DNA of 5,043 nt from CAYPQL01 sp964412905 (GCA_964412905.1 CAYPQL010000065.1:1-5043), one strand, 5' to 3'; positions 1-4,343 are shown, numbered from the stretch's first letter. The notes: generated by a model not told the origin, from the letters alone. Translations and numbers: made by a program.

Positions 1-43
1 CGGGATAAATGTTTTTTAGAGTAGCTGAGTAGTTACAAAATAT

Positions 44-91
44 CAAATGCCAAAATTAATATCATTTTTTTCTGATGATATTTGGCATTTG
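44..91. repeat. Imperfect hairpin upstream of the pilin cassette
   Basis: The arms caaatgccaaa (44-54) and tttggcatttg (81-91) are perfectly complementary over 11 bp. An inner stem, tatca/tgata (60-64 with 76-80), continues it after a 5-nt bulge, giving about 16 bp around an 11-nt T-rich loop. A second small palindrome, attgc-ag-gcaat, follows at 94-105. No U-run follows on the + strand, so it does not look like an intrinsic terminator. It resembles the AT-rich palindromic repeats in the other gaps of this window. Bases 1-43 hold stops in all three + frames and no identifiable gene; any upstream gene tail is too short to assign. Confidence 0.75.
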
Positions 92-108
92 GAATTGCAG
101 GCAATGCT

Positions 109-137
109 TTGGAAATCAATCCAGTCTTTAAAATAAT
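109..137 (+). promoter_or_regulatory. Candidate promoter of the prepilin cassette
   Basis: TTGGAA at 109-114 and AATAAT at 132-137 are separated by 17 nt, giving 4/6 and 5/6 matches to sigma-70 type boxes. Initiation would fall near 144, leaving a leader of only about 9 nt before the ATG at 153. In such AT-rich DNA a match of this quality can arise by chance, so this is a weak call. Confidence 0.25.
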
Positions 138-138
138 T

Positions 139-163
139 GTTAAAATGTTAGTATGTTAAAATG
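139..163 (+). repeat. Dispersed 25-nt AT-rich repeat, copy 1 (holds a start codon)
   Basis: This 25-nt segment matches 3269-3293 at 21 of 25 positions. Internally it repeats the word GTTAAAATG (139-147 and 155-163, with a shared TATG between). The ATG of the first prepilin gene (153-155) lies inside this copy, so the first codons of that gene are repeat-derived. Confidence 0.6.
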
Positions 164-695
164 TTTAAATGATAAACGCGGTTTTACGATGATTGAAATG
201 CTGGTAGTTATAGCTATTACAGGCATAATTGCCGCTATACTTTTGCCTTCTTATAATAAAGCCAGGAACAGCAAAGAGCTACTTTTGGCAAGAGAACAGA
301 TAGCCGGAGATATCAGAATGGCGCAAAACTATTCTTATAATGTTTTGAAATTTACCGACGGATCTTTTCCTGCTGGCGGATACGGGGTTCATTTTGATAT
401 TAGTACTCCAAAAAAATATATAATTTTTGCGGATCTGGGTCCAATTCCAAATCAAACTTATGACGGAGCTTCGGAAACTTTTCAAGAAATAAATTTGCTG
501 AGAAGCGTTGAGATTTCGGAACTAAGGGCAGATGGAGATACTGTGGACATAAGTCCCGCGGATATAGTTTTTAAGCCGCCTTATGGAAATGTTTTTATAA
601 CATCCTCTTCGCCGGATTTGAAAATTGAAATTGAAAACAGCGACGGGGAGGTCAAAGCTATAACAGTGAATAATTCAAGGCTGATAAGTTTTTGA
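153..695 (+). CDS. Type IV minor prepilin, FimT/GspH-like
   Basis: A 180-aa prepilin. The leader MLKCLNDKRG (residues 1-10) ends in the Gly cleaved by prepilin peptidase PilD. Mature Phe at +1 and Glu at +5 (FTMIE) are the class III signal hallmarks, followed by a hydrophobic helix to about residue 32. The next segment (about 43-65, with RMAQNYSYNV) matches the Ala/Gln-rich helix of FimT/GspH proteins. A beta-rich globular domain follows, ending in SDGEVKAITVNNSRLIS, like the last strands of GspH. Members of this family are minor pseudopilins that prime filament assembly at the inner membrane. ATG 153 is the only possible start, because an in-frame TAA lies at 141-143 and no other start codon precedes the leader Gly. 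No Shine-Dalgarno site is visible. It heads a four-gene cassette. The family call is by motif; the exact paralog is not certain. Confidence 0.88.
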   Translation: MLKCLNDKRGFTMIEMLVVIAITGIIAAILLPSYNKARNSKELLLAREQIAGDIRMAQNYSYNVLKFTDGSFPAGGYGVHFDISTPKKYIIFADLGPIPNQTYDGASETFQEINLLRSVEISELRADGDTVDISPADIVFKPPYGNVFITSSSPDLKIEIENSDGEVKAITVNNSRLISF

Positions 696-728
696 TTTAA
701 TTTTTTTGAATTGTGAAATATTTTTAAA

Positions 729-826
729 CTGTCATTCTGAACTTGTTTCAGAATCTATTATCTGTTTCGCAGATCTATATTTAACTGTAGCATACAGAAG
801 ATCCTGAAATAAATTCAGGATGACAG
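729..826. repeat. Nested palindromic element A
   Basis: The arms 729-756 and 799-826 are complementary at 24 of 28 positions, and all four differences are transitions. Each arm is also a hairpin in itself: attctgaa/ttcagaat on the left, atcctgaa/ttcaggat on the right. A further small stem, atctg/cagat (760-764 with 770-774), lies between them. The ends read ctgtcat and atgacag. The element fills most of the 169-nt gap between the first two prepilin genes. It has REP/MITE-like architecture, with no coding potential and no U-tract. Confidence 0.85.
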
Positions 827-864
827 CCTTTATTTCGCAATCCAAAGTAATTTAGAAAAACTTA

Positions 865-1467
865 ATGAACTCCGCGATTAAAAATAATTCCATAAACAAA
901 AATGAAAAGGGCTTCAGCTTGCTTGAAGTCATTTTTGCGATGACTATTATCACTTCGGGAATTATCTCAATTTTGTCTCTTTTCAACTATAATTTAAAAG
1001 CAGAGGTGATTAATAAAAACAAACTGGTCGCCACCTATCTCGCGCAGGAAGCGATTGAAGTTGTCAGACAGACAAGAGATAATATTTGGTTTAATGGCGA
1101 CGATAGTTTTTTAGATGAGTCTGACTTTAATGATGATGAAGTTATAGTTGGACTTGTTGATAAAAATGATATAAGAGAAGGATGGGAAATTGAAGCGAGT
1201 AATGTGAACAGAAAAAAGGTTTATTTATCTGAAGATAGTGATCCGACGCATTTTACTTTTGGTTCGTATGTTCAACTTAAAAGCGCTGCTCCCGGCAGCT
1301 GGAAAGAAACTGGTTTTGAAAGATATCTTGAAATAGCCAATGGCTCGGACGGTTCCATTCCTTCCGGATGCGATATTACAAGTTGTATGAGAATAATATC
1401 CCATGTTTCATTTAATGGCGTTGAAATGGCAAAGATAACGGCGTATCTTTATGATGATTGGTATTAG
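865..1467 (+). CDS. Type IV minor prepilin, PilV-like
   Basis: A 200-aa prepilin. The 16-residue Lys/Asn-rich leader ends at Gly16, followed by FSLLE (Phe+1, Glu+5) and a hydrophobic helix (about 17-42). The segment ATYLAQEAIEVVRQTRDNIW (56-75) is the most recognisable part: PilV/GspI-type minor pilins carry an Ala-x-x-Leu-Ala-x-Glu-Ala/Gly-hydrophobic-Glu block at the end of the N-terminal helix. An acidic globular domain follows, with a Cys169/Cys174 pair that could form a disulfide outside the membrane. ATG 865 is the first usable start; an in-frame TAG lies at 853-855. No clear ribosome binding site is visible. It probably belongs to the same transcript as its neighbours, although element A lies upstream. 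PilV-like is a family-level call. Confidence 0.85.
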   Translation: MNSAIKNNSINKNEKGFSLLEVIFAMTIITSGIISILSLFNYNLKAEVINKNKLVATYLAQEAIEVVRQTRDNIWFNGDDSFLDESDFNDDEVIVGLVDKNDIREGWEIEASNVNRKKVYLSEDSDPTHFTFGSYVQLKSAAPGSWKETGFERYLEIANGSDGSIPSGCDITSCMRIISHVSFNGVEMAKITAYLYDDWY

Positions 1468-1505
1468 GATTGGAATTTGGAATGATGAATTTTGAATAAT
1501 GAATT
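1468..1505 (+). repeat. AT-rich word repeat filling the PilV-PilW gap
   Basis: The 38-nt gap consists of repeated GGAATTTGG / GAATTTTGAAT / GAATTATGAA words, the same vocabulary as the hairpin at 2604-2669. It carries a TGA (1500-1502) in frame with the next gene and runs straight into that gene's ATG. There is no purine-rich ribosome binding site. Confidence 0.55.
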
Positions 1506-2024
1506 ATGAAAAACATAAACAAACAAAAATTATTTTCTAACAACAAGGGATTTACATTGCTGGAAATTCTTGTGGCGATTTCTTTGCTGTCTCTTGTTAT
1601 CACGATAACAGTCGGTATTTTTGTGAGCGGAAGCAAAACCCAAAGAAAAATCATCGAGCTTTCCGTGGCGCAAAGAGAAGGCGGTTATCTGATGGAAACT
1701 GTCTCTCGCGAGCTTAGAATGGCGACGGCGATCAATCCGAGTCAGGAAAATAATAATGATTCCGACATAGAATTCACCAATTATGACGGCGTTCTAACGA
1801 TATATTGCCAGTCTCTTGAAGACGGGACTTGCAACTCCGGCGGGGATTATTTTTCACGGAACACAAATCGCATAAGCTCCTCGGATGCAATAATAGAAGA
1901 TTTGAAATTTTATGTTTCAGAGACATTTGTTGAAACTCAGCCTCTCGTTACGATAGTTATGAAAATAAAATCAAAAGACACAAGCATTATTTTGCAAGAC
2001 AGCATTGCGTTGAGGATATATTAA
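1506..2024 (+). CDS. Type IV minor prepilin, PilW/PulJ-like
   Basis: A 172-aa prepilin. The 15-residue leader ends at Gly15, then FTLLE (Phe16 = +1, Glu20 = +5) and a hydrophobic helix to about residue 40. A long amphipathic stretch (SVAQREGGYLMETVSRELRM, about 53-72) matches the segment after the helix in PilW/GspJ proteins, where Arg-Glu-Leu-Arg is typical. The globular part has Cys101 and Cys109 (IYCQSLEDGTC), a possible disulfide loop. GspJ/PilW proteins act with the GspI/PilV and GspK/PilX partners in the initiating tip complex, consistent with the gene order here. ATG 1506 is the only possible start because TGA 1500-1502 is in frame just upstream. The start sits at the edge of an AT-rich repeat and lacks a Shine-Dalgarno site. 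Confidence 0.85.
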   Translation: MKNINKQKLFSNNKGFTLLEILVAISLLSLVITITVGIFVSGSKTQRKIIELSVAQREGGYLMETVSRELRMATAINPSQENNNDSDIEFTNYDGVLTIYCQSLEDGTCNSGGDYFSRNTNRISSSDAIIEDLKFYVSETFVETQPLVTIVMKIKSKDTSIILQDSIALRIY

Positions 2025-2033
2025 TTATGGAAT

Positions 2034-2441
2034 ATGAAAAATAAAACTTCAAAAAAAACATTTCAAAATCAGGAAGGGCAGATTGCGCTTTTTATTGTGT
2101 TCGTCATAATGACATTATTGCTTTTTATAGCCTTGTTTTTAACCAACGCGGTTATCAAACAGACAAAAGTCACAAGAAACAATCTTAATTCTATTCAGGC
2201 TTACTATTTGGCGGATATGGGAGCGGAAAGAGTTCTTTATGGAATTACGCGGCCAGCGGGAGATCCAGATAAAATAAGCCTAACTTCTATCTCCGCGCCC
2301 AATGGAATTATAAGCCAAAATGATATTATTGAGCCCAGTTCTTCTTTTGCTGTAATAAAAACAAGCGATTCTCCGGCAGGCATAAAAATATCCGGCGTAT
2401 TCAGGGAAACTTCAAGAGCTATTGAGTTGTCATGGGATTGA
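2034..2441 (+). CDS. PilX/GspK-like minor prepilin lacking Glu+5
   Basis: A 135-aa protein. A Lys-rich leader ends at Gly15 and is followed directly by QIALFIVFVIMTLLLFIALF and a hydrophobic helix to about residue 40. Position +5 is Phe20, not Glu. SIQAYYLADMGAERVLYGI (53-71) matches the Ala-x-Tyr-x-Ala-(E/D)-x-Gly block typical of PilX N-terminal domains. In type II secretion the GspK pseudopilin also lacks Glu+5 and caps the tip, so a tip position is a reasonable inference. It starts 9 nt after the previous stop, with in-frame TAA 2022-2024 fixing ATG 2034, and is clearly cotranscribed with the PilW-like gene. It is the last gene of the cassette and is followed by the terminator at 2481-2520. 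Cleavage at Gly15 is inferred from the sequence alone. Confidence 0.8.
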   Translation: MKNKTSKKTFQNQEGQIALFIVFVIMTLLLFIALFLTNAVIKQTKVTRNNLNSIQAYYLADMGAERVLYGITRPAGDPDKISLTSISAPNGIISQNDIIEPSSSFAVIKTSDSPAGIKISGVFRETSRAIELSWD

Positions 2442-2480
2442 TTTAACGCGCGGAAATTTTATTTTATGTGTTGAAAGTCT

Positions 2481-2520
2481 AAACTAAAAAACACCCTTAT
2501 TCAAGAGTGTTTTTTAGTTT
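2481..2520. terminator. Bidirectional intrinsic terminator between convergent units
   Basis: A near-perfect 40-nt inverted repeat: aaactaaaaaacac (2481-2494) pairs with gtgttttttagttt (2507-2520). One C-A mismatch follows, then ctt/aag, closing a 4-nt loop (2499-2502). Read on the + strand, the stem ends in T6 after the PilX-like gene. Read on the - strand, it also ends in T6, directly after the tRNA-Asp 3' end. It can serve both convergent transcripts. Confidence 0.88.
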
Positions 2521-2596
2521 GGCGGGGACGGCCGGACTCGAACCGGTGGCCTACTGCGTGACAGGCAGTCGCTCTAACCAACTGAGCTACGCCCCC
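2520..2596 (-). tRNA. tRNA-Asp (GTC)
   Basis: A full cloverleaf on the - strand: acceptor GGGGGCG/CGTCCCC (one G-U pair), D-arm GCTC/GAGC with a 9-nt loop, anticodon stem ACTGC/GCAGT and loop CTGTCAC with anticodon GTC. T-loop TTCGAGT, discriminator G73 as expected for Asp, and an encoded CCA (2520-2522), giving 77 nt. The T-stem carries an A49-C65 mismatch. Its 3' end touches the bidirectional terminator. Confidence 0.97.
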
Positions 2597-2603
2597 GTGT
2601 ATA

Positions 2604-2669
2604 GAATTTTGAATATAGAATTTGGAATTTTGAATATTTGCTAAATTCAAAATTCTATATTCAAAATTC
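2604..2669. repeat. AT-rich hairpin between the HD gene and tRNA-Asp
   Basis: The arm 2604-2623 (gaattttgaatatagaattt) is perfectly complementary over 20 bp to 2650-2669. After one mismatch the pairing resumes for 6 bp (2625-2630 with 2643-2648) around a 12-nt loop. It is built from GAATTTTGAAT / GGAATTTT words and nearly fills the gap between the HD gene stop and the tRNA. It has no U-tract of its own and would be transcribed if tRNA-Asp is cotranscribed with the HD gene. Confidence 0.9.
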
Positions 2670-2673
2670 AATT

Positions 2674-3246
2674 TTATTTTGTCGCGTCGGGGAAACTGTA
2701 AAACCAGTCAAAAGGATTTTTTCGGATAATTGTTTTTGCCAGAATTTTCGCTGATTTTGTTTTTAGCAATTTCATACTGTGCCTGTTCCATCTTGCCAGA
2801 TCTTTTGACTCTTTGAGATAATCGCATTGCAGAAGAGTTTGATTTATAAGGTCGGCGTCTTTGGCGACTATTGATTCAATTGATTCTCTTTTTATGTATT
2901 CATCCAAAATTTCAAGTATTTCTTTTTCCAGCGGAGTATCGGAAATCTGGTCTTTTACGGCTTTATCTTCTTCCATTTCCGTGTAATGCGAATGTATAAA
3001 ATTCGCGTCTCCCGTTCTTGCTTCGGCAATGTCGTGGAATAGGCACATTTTCAAAACTTTATTTTCATCCGCTTTTTCCATTTTTGCCAGAATTATTCCG
3101 GTAATCGCGACTTCAAACGAATGCGAAGAGATTGTGTCATTCGCCTGCGGAAGCGTCTGGCAGTGCATCCTTTTCACATTCCTGAGCGTTCCAATTTCAA
3201 AAAGAAAGTCTGTAATTTTATTATAATTTGCGTTTTGCTTTTTCAT
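2674..3246 (-). CDS. HD-domain phosphohydrolase, YfbR/HDDC2-like (putative 5'-nucleotidase)
   Basis: A 190-aa cytosolic HD-superfamily protein, complete and close to the usual size for YfbR/HDDC2 proteins (about 190-200 aa). The metal-binding pattern is intact: His42 (SSHSFEVA), His71-Asp72 (CLFHDIAEARTGD, with Glu75 and Asp80), and Asp132 in the later KDADLINQ helix. Family members such as E. coli YfbR are divalent-metal 5'-deoxynucleotidases acting on dNMPs. That activity is inferred here, because the specificity residues cannot be judged by eye. ATG 3246 is preceded, on its own strand, by GAAGG with 4 nt spacing, one of the few plausible Shine-Dalgarno sites in the window. It lies between tRNA-Met and tRNA-Asp on the same strand and may share their transcript. 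Housekeeping nucleotide salvage is more likely than a role linked to the pilins. Confidence 0.85.
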   Translation of the reverse strand: MKKQNANYNKITDFLFEIGTLRNVKRMHCQTLPQANDTISSHSFEVAITGIILAKMEKADENKVLKMCLFHDIAEARTGDANFIHSHYTEMEEDKAVKDQISDTPLEKEILEILDEYIKRESIESIVAKDADLINQTLLQCDYLKESKDLARWNRHSMKLLKTKSAKILAKTIIRKNPFDWFYSFPDATK

Positions 3247-3250
3247 GTAA

Positions 3251-3255
3251 CCTTC
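3251..3255 (-). promoter_or_regulatory. Shine-Dalgarno site of the HD-domain gene
   Basis: On the - strand the sequence GAAGG ends 4 nt before the ATG at 3246-3244. It supports this start. It stands out because the four pilin genes, the membrane protein and pheS show no comparable purine-rich site. Confidence 0.55.
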
Positions 3256-3268
3256 AAATGCTTATTTT

Positions 3269-3293
3269 GTTTAAATGTTTATATGTTAATATG
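3269..3293 (+). repeat. Dispersed 25-nt AT-rich repeat, copy 2
   Basis: The segment gtttaaatg...gttaatatg matches 139-163 at 21 of 25 positions. Here it lies between tRNA-Met and the HD gene, oriented opposite to those genes, and contains no used start codon. Confidence 0.55.
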
Positions 3294-3300
3294 AGTAAAG

Positions 3301-3374
3301 TAGCAGGAGTGGGAATCGAACCCACGACCTCGGGCTTATGAGTCCCGCGCTCTAACCAGCTGAGCTACCCTGCC
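3301..3374 (-). tRNA. tRNA-Met (CAT), elongator type
   Basis: A 74-nt cloverleaf on the - strand: acceptor GGCAGGG/TCCTGCT with G1-U72 and G7-U66 wobbles, D-arm GCTC/GAGC with loop AGCTGGTTA, loop CTCATAA with anticodon CAT, T-arm GTGGG/CCCAC with TTCGATT, discriminator A73. G1-U72 with A73 also occurs in Bacillus elongator tRNA-Met, which favours elongator Met over tRNA-Ile2 (lysidine-modified CAT); a search could settle this. CCA is not encoded. The anticodon stem CGGGA/GCCCG has an A31-G39 mismatch next to the loop. Confidence 0.93.
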
Positions 3375-3377
3375 GAA

Positions 3378-3472
3378 AAAATTTAAAATGTAAATATCAA
3401 AAATCAAAATTTTAGAGCTTACTAAAGATAAACGCCTTAATTTTCCATTTTGATTTTTCCATTTTAAATTTT
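3378..3472. repeat. AT-rich inverted repeat between the two Met tRNA genes
   Basis: The outer stem 3378-3390 pairs with 3460-3472 over 13 bp. After an asymmetric bulge (8 nt against 1 nt) the inner stem aaaaatcaaaat (3399-3410) pairs with attttgattttt (3447-3458) over 12 bp. The loop is 36 nt. It occupies nearly all of the 103-nt spacer between tRNA-fMet and tRNA-Met. Confidence 0.8.
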
Positions 3473-3477
3473 CTATG

Positions 3478-3549
3478 TTGCGGGGGCTGGATTCGAACCA
3501 GCGTCCTCAAGGTTATGGGCCTTGCGAGCTGCCGCTGCTCTACCCCGCG
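3478..3549 (-). tRNA. Initiator tRNA-fMet (CAT), with C33
   Basis: A 72-nt cloverleaf on the - strand. Acceptor CGCGGGG/CCCCGCA has the C1:A72 mismatch diagnostic of bacterial initiators, and the D-stem GAGC/GCTC has the initiator-type A11:U24 pair. The D-loop is short (7 nt, AGCGGCA). The anticodon stem is CAAGG/CCTTG, so positions 29-31/39-41 read AGG/CCU rather than the common GGG/CCC; this variant is known from some bacteria. The loop is CCCATAA: anticodon CAT preceded by C33, not U33. T-arm GCTGG/CCAGC with TTCGAAT. CCA is not encoded. It is the first gene of the - strand group. Confidence 0.96.
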
Positions 3550-3572
3550 ATATTTAATTGCCAAAGAATTTC

Positions 3573-3578
3573 AGTATA
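3573..3578 (-). promoter_or_regulatory. Candidate -10 box for the tRNA-fMet transcript
   Basis: On the - strand TATACT lies about 24 nt before the mature tRNA 5' end. The matching -35 position (GAGTTA, 17 nt further upstream) is poor and falls inside the 50-bp palindrome. If real, the palindrome overlaps the promoter of the initiator tRNA. Confidence 0.3.
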
Positions 3579-3581
3579 TAA

Positions 3582-3631
3582 GCATTTCAGGAGCCTAACT
3601 CCGAAGCTTCGGAGTTAGGCTCCTGAAATGC
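3582..3631. repeat. Perfect 50-bp palindrome, element C
   Basis: Positions 3582-3631 equal their own reverse complement without a mismatch or spacer, centred on AAGCTT (3604-3609). Each 25-nt arm also holds a short internal inverted repeat: GGAG-CCTAA-CTCC on the left and GGAG-TTAGG-CTCC on the right. It can therefore form one long hairpin or two small ones. It is more GC-rich than its surroundings and lies in the divergent gap between tRNA-fMet and the membrane-protein gene. No U-tract follows on either side. Confidence 0.95.
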
Positions 3632-3705
3632 GCGAAACTTCATTTGCTATAAGTTATTCTTTTACCGTATTAGTATAAATTATAAATAAAAATAAAGCAA
3701 GAGCC

Positions 3706-3734
3706 TTGTGAATTCGTTTTAAATGAGCTATTAT
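3706..3734 (+). promoter_or_regulatory. Candidate promoter of the small membrane protein gene
   Basis: TTGTGA (3706-3711) and TATTAT (3729-3734) are spaced by 17 nt, giving 4/6 and 5/6 matches to sigma-70 boxes. Initiation near 3741 would leave a leader of about 23 nt before the ATG at 3764. Confidence 0.4.
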
Positions 3735-3763
3735 TAGATTATAAGATTTTAATTAAACGACTT

Positions 3764-4135
3764 ATGACTCTTGGCTCTTATCTTTTGGGAATGGTGATCA
3801 GCGCTGTTCTGTGTTTTATTTCTTGGATTCTTATTATCGTTTATATTAACCCGGAAACGGCCGGCATCACGGGAGTTCTTCTGTTTTTCTTTATGCTGTT
3901 TTTTCTCTTGACGGGATTTTTTACTTTGGCTGGATTTTACGCGAGGAAAAAAATTTCAAAAGATGCGGTTAAATTTAATTATGCAGGAACCGCTTTTCGC
4001 CAAGGAGTTTTTTTCTCTTTGATTTTTGTCGGAATGCTGGCCTTGCAAAAGCTCGGAATGCTTTTCTGGTGGAGCGCGATTTTATTTGTTCTGGGAATCG
4101 GCTTGTTGGAACTTTATTTTATGAATAAGGATTAA
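3764..4135 (+). CDS. Small four-helix integral membrane protein, unknown function
   Basis: A 123-aa protein made almost entirely of four hydrophobic segments: about residues 5-28, 36-60, 80-98 and 100-118. A short basic, hydrophilic loop (ARKKISKDAVKFNY, about 60-73) lies between helices 2 and 3, probably on the cytoplasmic side. It has no signal peptide with a cleavage site, no catalytic motif and no cysteine cluster. The N-terminal half (SYLLGM...W..., then NPETAG) resembles short membrane proteins I associate with Patescibacteria genomes near pheS, but this is recollection, not a search result. It lies on the same strand as pheS, 208 nt upstream, with a palindromic element between them. 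Its start has no Shine-Dalgarno site. The length, clean helices and candidate promoter support a real gene. Confidence 0.78.
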   Translation: MTLGSYLLGMVISAVLCFISWILIIVYINPETAGITGVLLFFFMLFFLLTGFFTLAGFYARKKISKDAVKFNYAGTAFRQGVFFSLIFVGMLALQKLGMLFWWSAILFVLGIGLLELYFMNKD

Positions 4136-4153
4136 TTTGACGCCAGAGAATCA

Positions 4154-4281
4154 GACCGTCCAAAAATTGTCATTTCGAGCGCCTCGCGAGAAATCTGTAT
4201 ACGGAGAAATAGCTAAAACTTATAGATTTCTCGCTGATGCTCGAAATGACAAAAACTATGTTTTAGAATTTTTGGACTGTT
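4154..4281. repeat. MITE-like palindromic element B
   Basis: Two nested inverted repeats. The inner arms 4167-4196 and 4224-4252 pair over 14 bp (ttgtcatttcgagc) and 11 bp (gcgagaaatct), separated by a small internal loop. Outer arms gtccaaaaatt (4158-4168) and aatttttggac (4267-4277) are perfectly complementary, with a few more pairs beyond them. The element fills most of the gap between the membrane-protein gene and pheS. No transposase is present, and I see no clear target-site duplication. Its gtcat...atgac termini resemble those of element A. Confidence 0.85.
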
Positions 4282-4293
4282 CGTGTAAAATAT

Positions 4294-4321
4294 TTGCTGC
4301 GCTTTATGTCTGTATTAAAAT
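4294..4321 (+). promoter_or_regulatory. Candidate promoter of pheS
   Basis: TTGCTG (4294-4299) and TAAAAT (4316-4321), spaced by 16 nt, lie just outside element B and 22 nt before the pheS start codon. The match is moderate and the DNA is AT-rich, so this is tentative. Confidence 0.3.
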
Positions 4322-4343
4322 TTAAAACCTAACTTATAAATAA

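Noticed and set aside
1..24. Tail of an upstream coding sequence
   Set aside because: All three + frames hit a stop within the first 24 bases, leaving at most seven codons, too few to assign a frame or product.
279..485. Antisense open frame inside the FimT-like gene
   Set aside because: It lies fully within a recognised prepilin gene and has no motif or initiation signal.
1412..1654. Antisense open frame across the PilV/PilW gap
   Set aside because: It overlaps two well-supported prepilin genes and an AT-rich repeat, and has no recognisable product.
153..2441. Alternative genetic code with TGA as Gly
   Set aside because: TGA ends the first and fourth prepilin genes at sensible protein ends, and no conserved position needs TGA read as an amino acid.
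3029..3226. Open frame on the + strand opposite the HD gene
   Set aside because: The HD gene has intact metal-binding residues, a complete length and a Shine-Dalgarno site; this frame is its shadow.
3582..3631. The 50-bp palindrome as an intrinsic terminator
   Set aside because: No T-tract follows the stem on either strand, and it lies between divergent rather than convergent genes.
4137..4325. A 62-codon open frame on the + strand starting with TTG
   Set aside because: It starts at TTG one base after the membrane-protein stop, and its coding content is the palindromic element B. The translation has no family resemblance.
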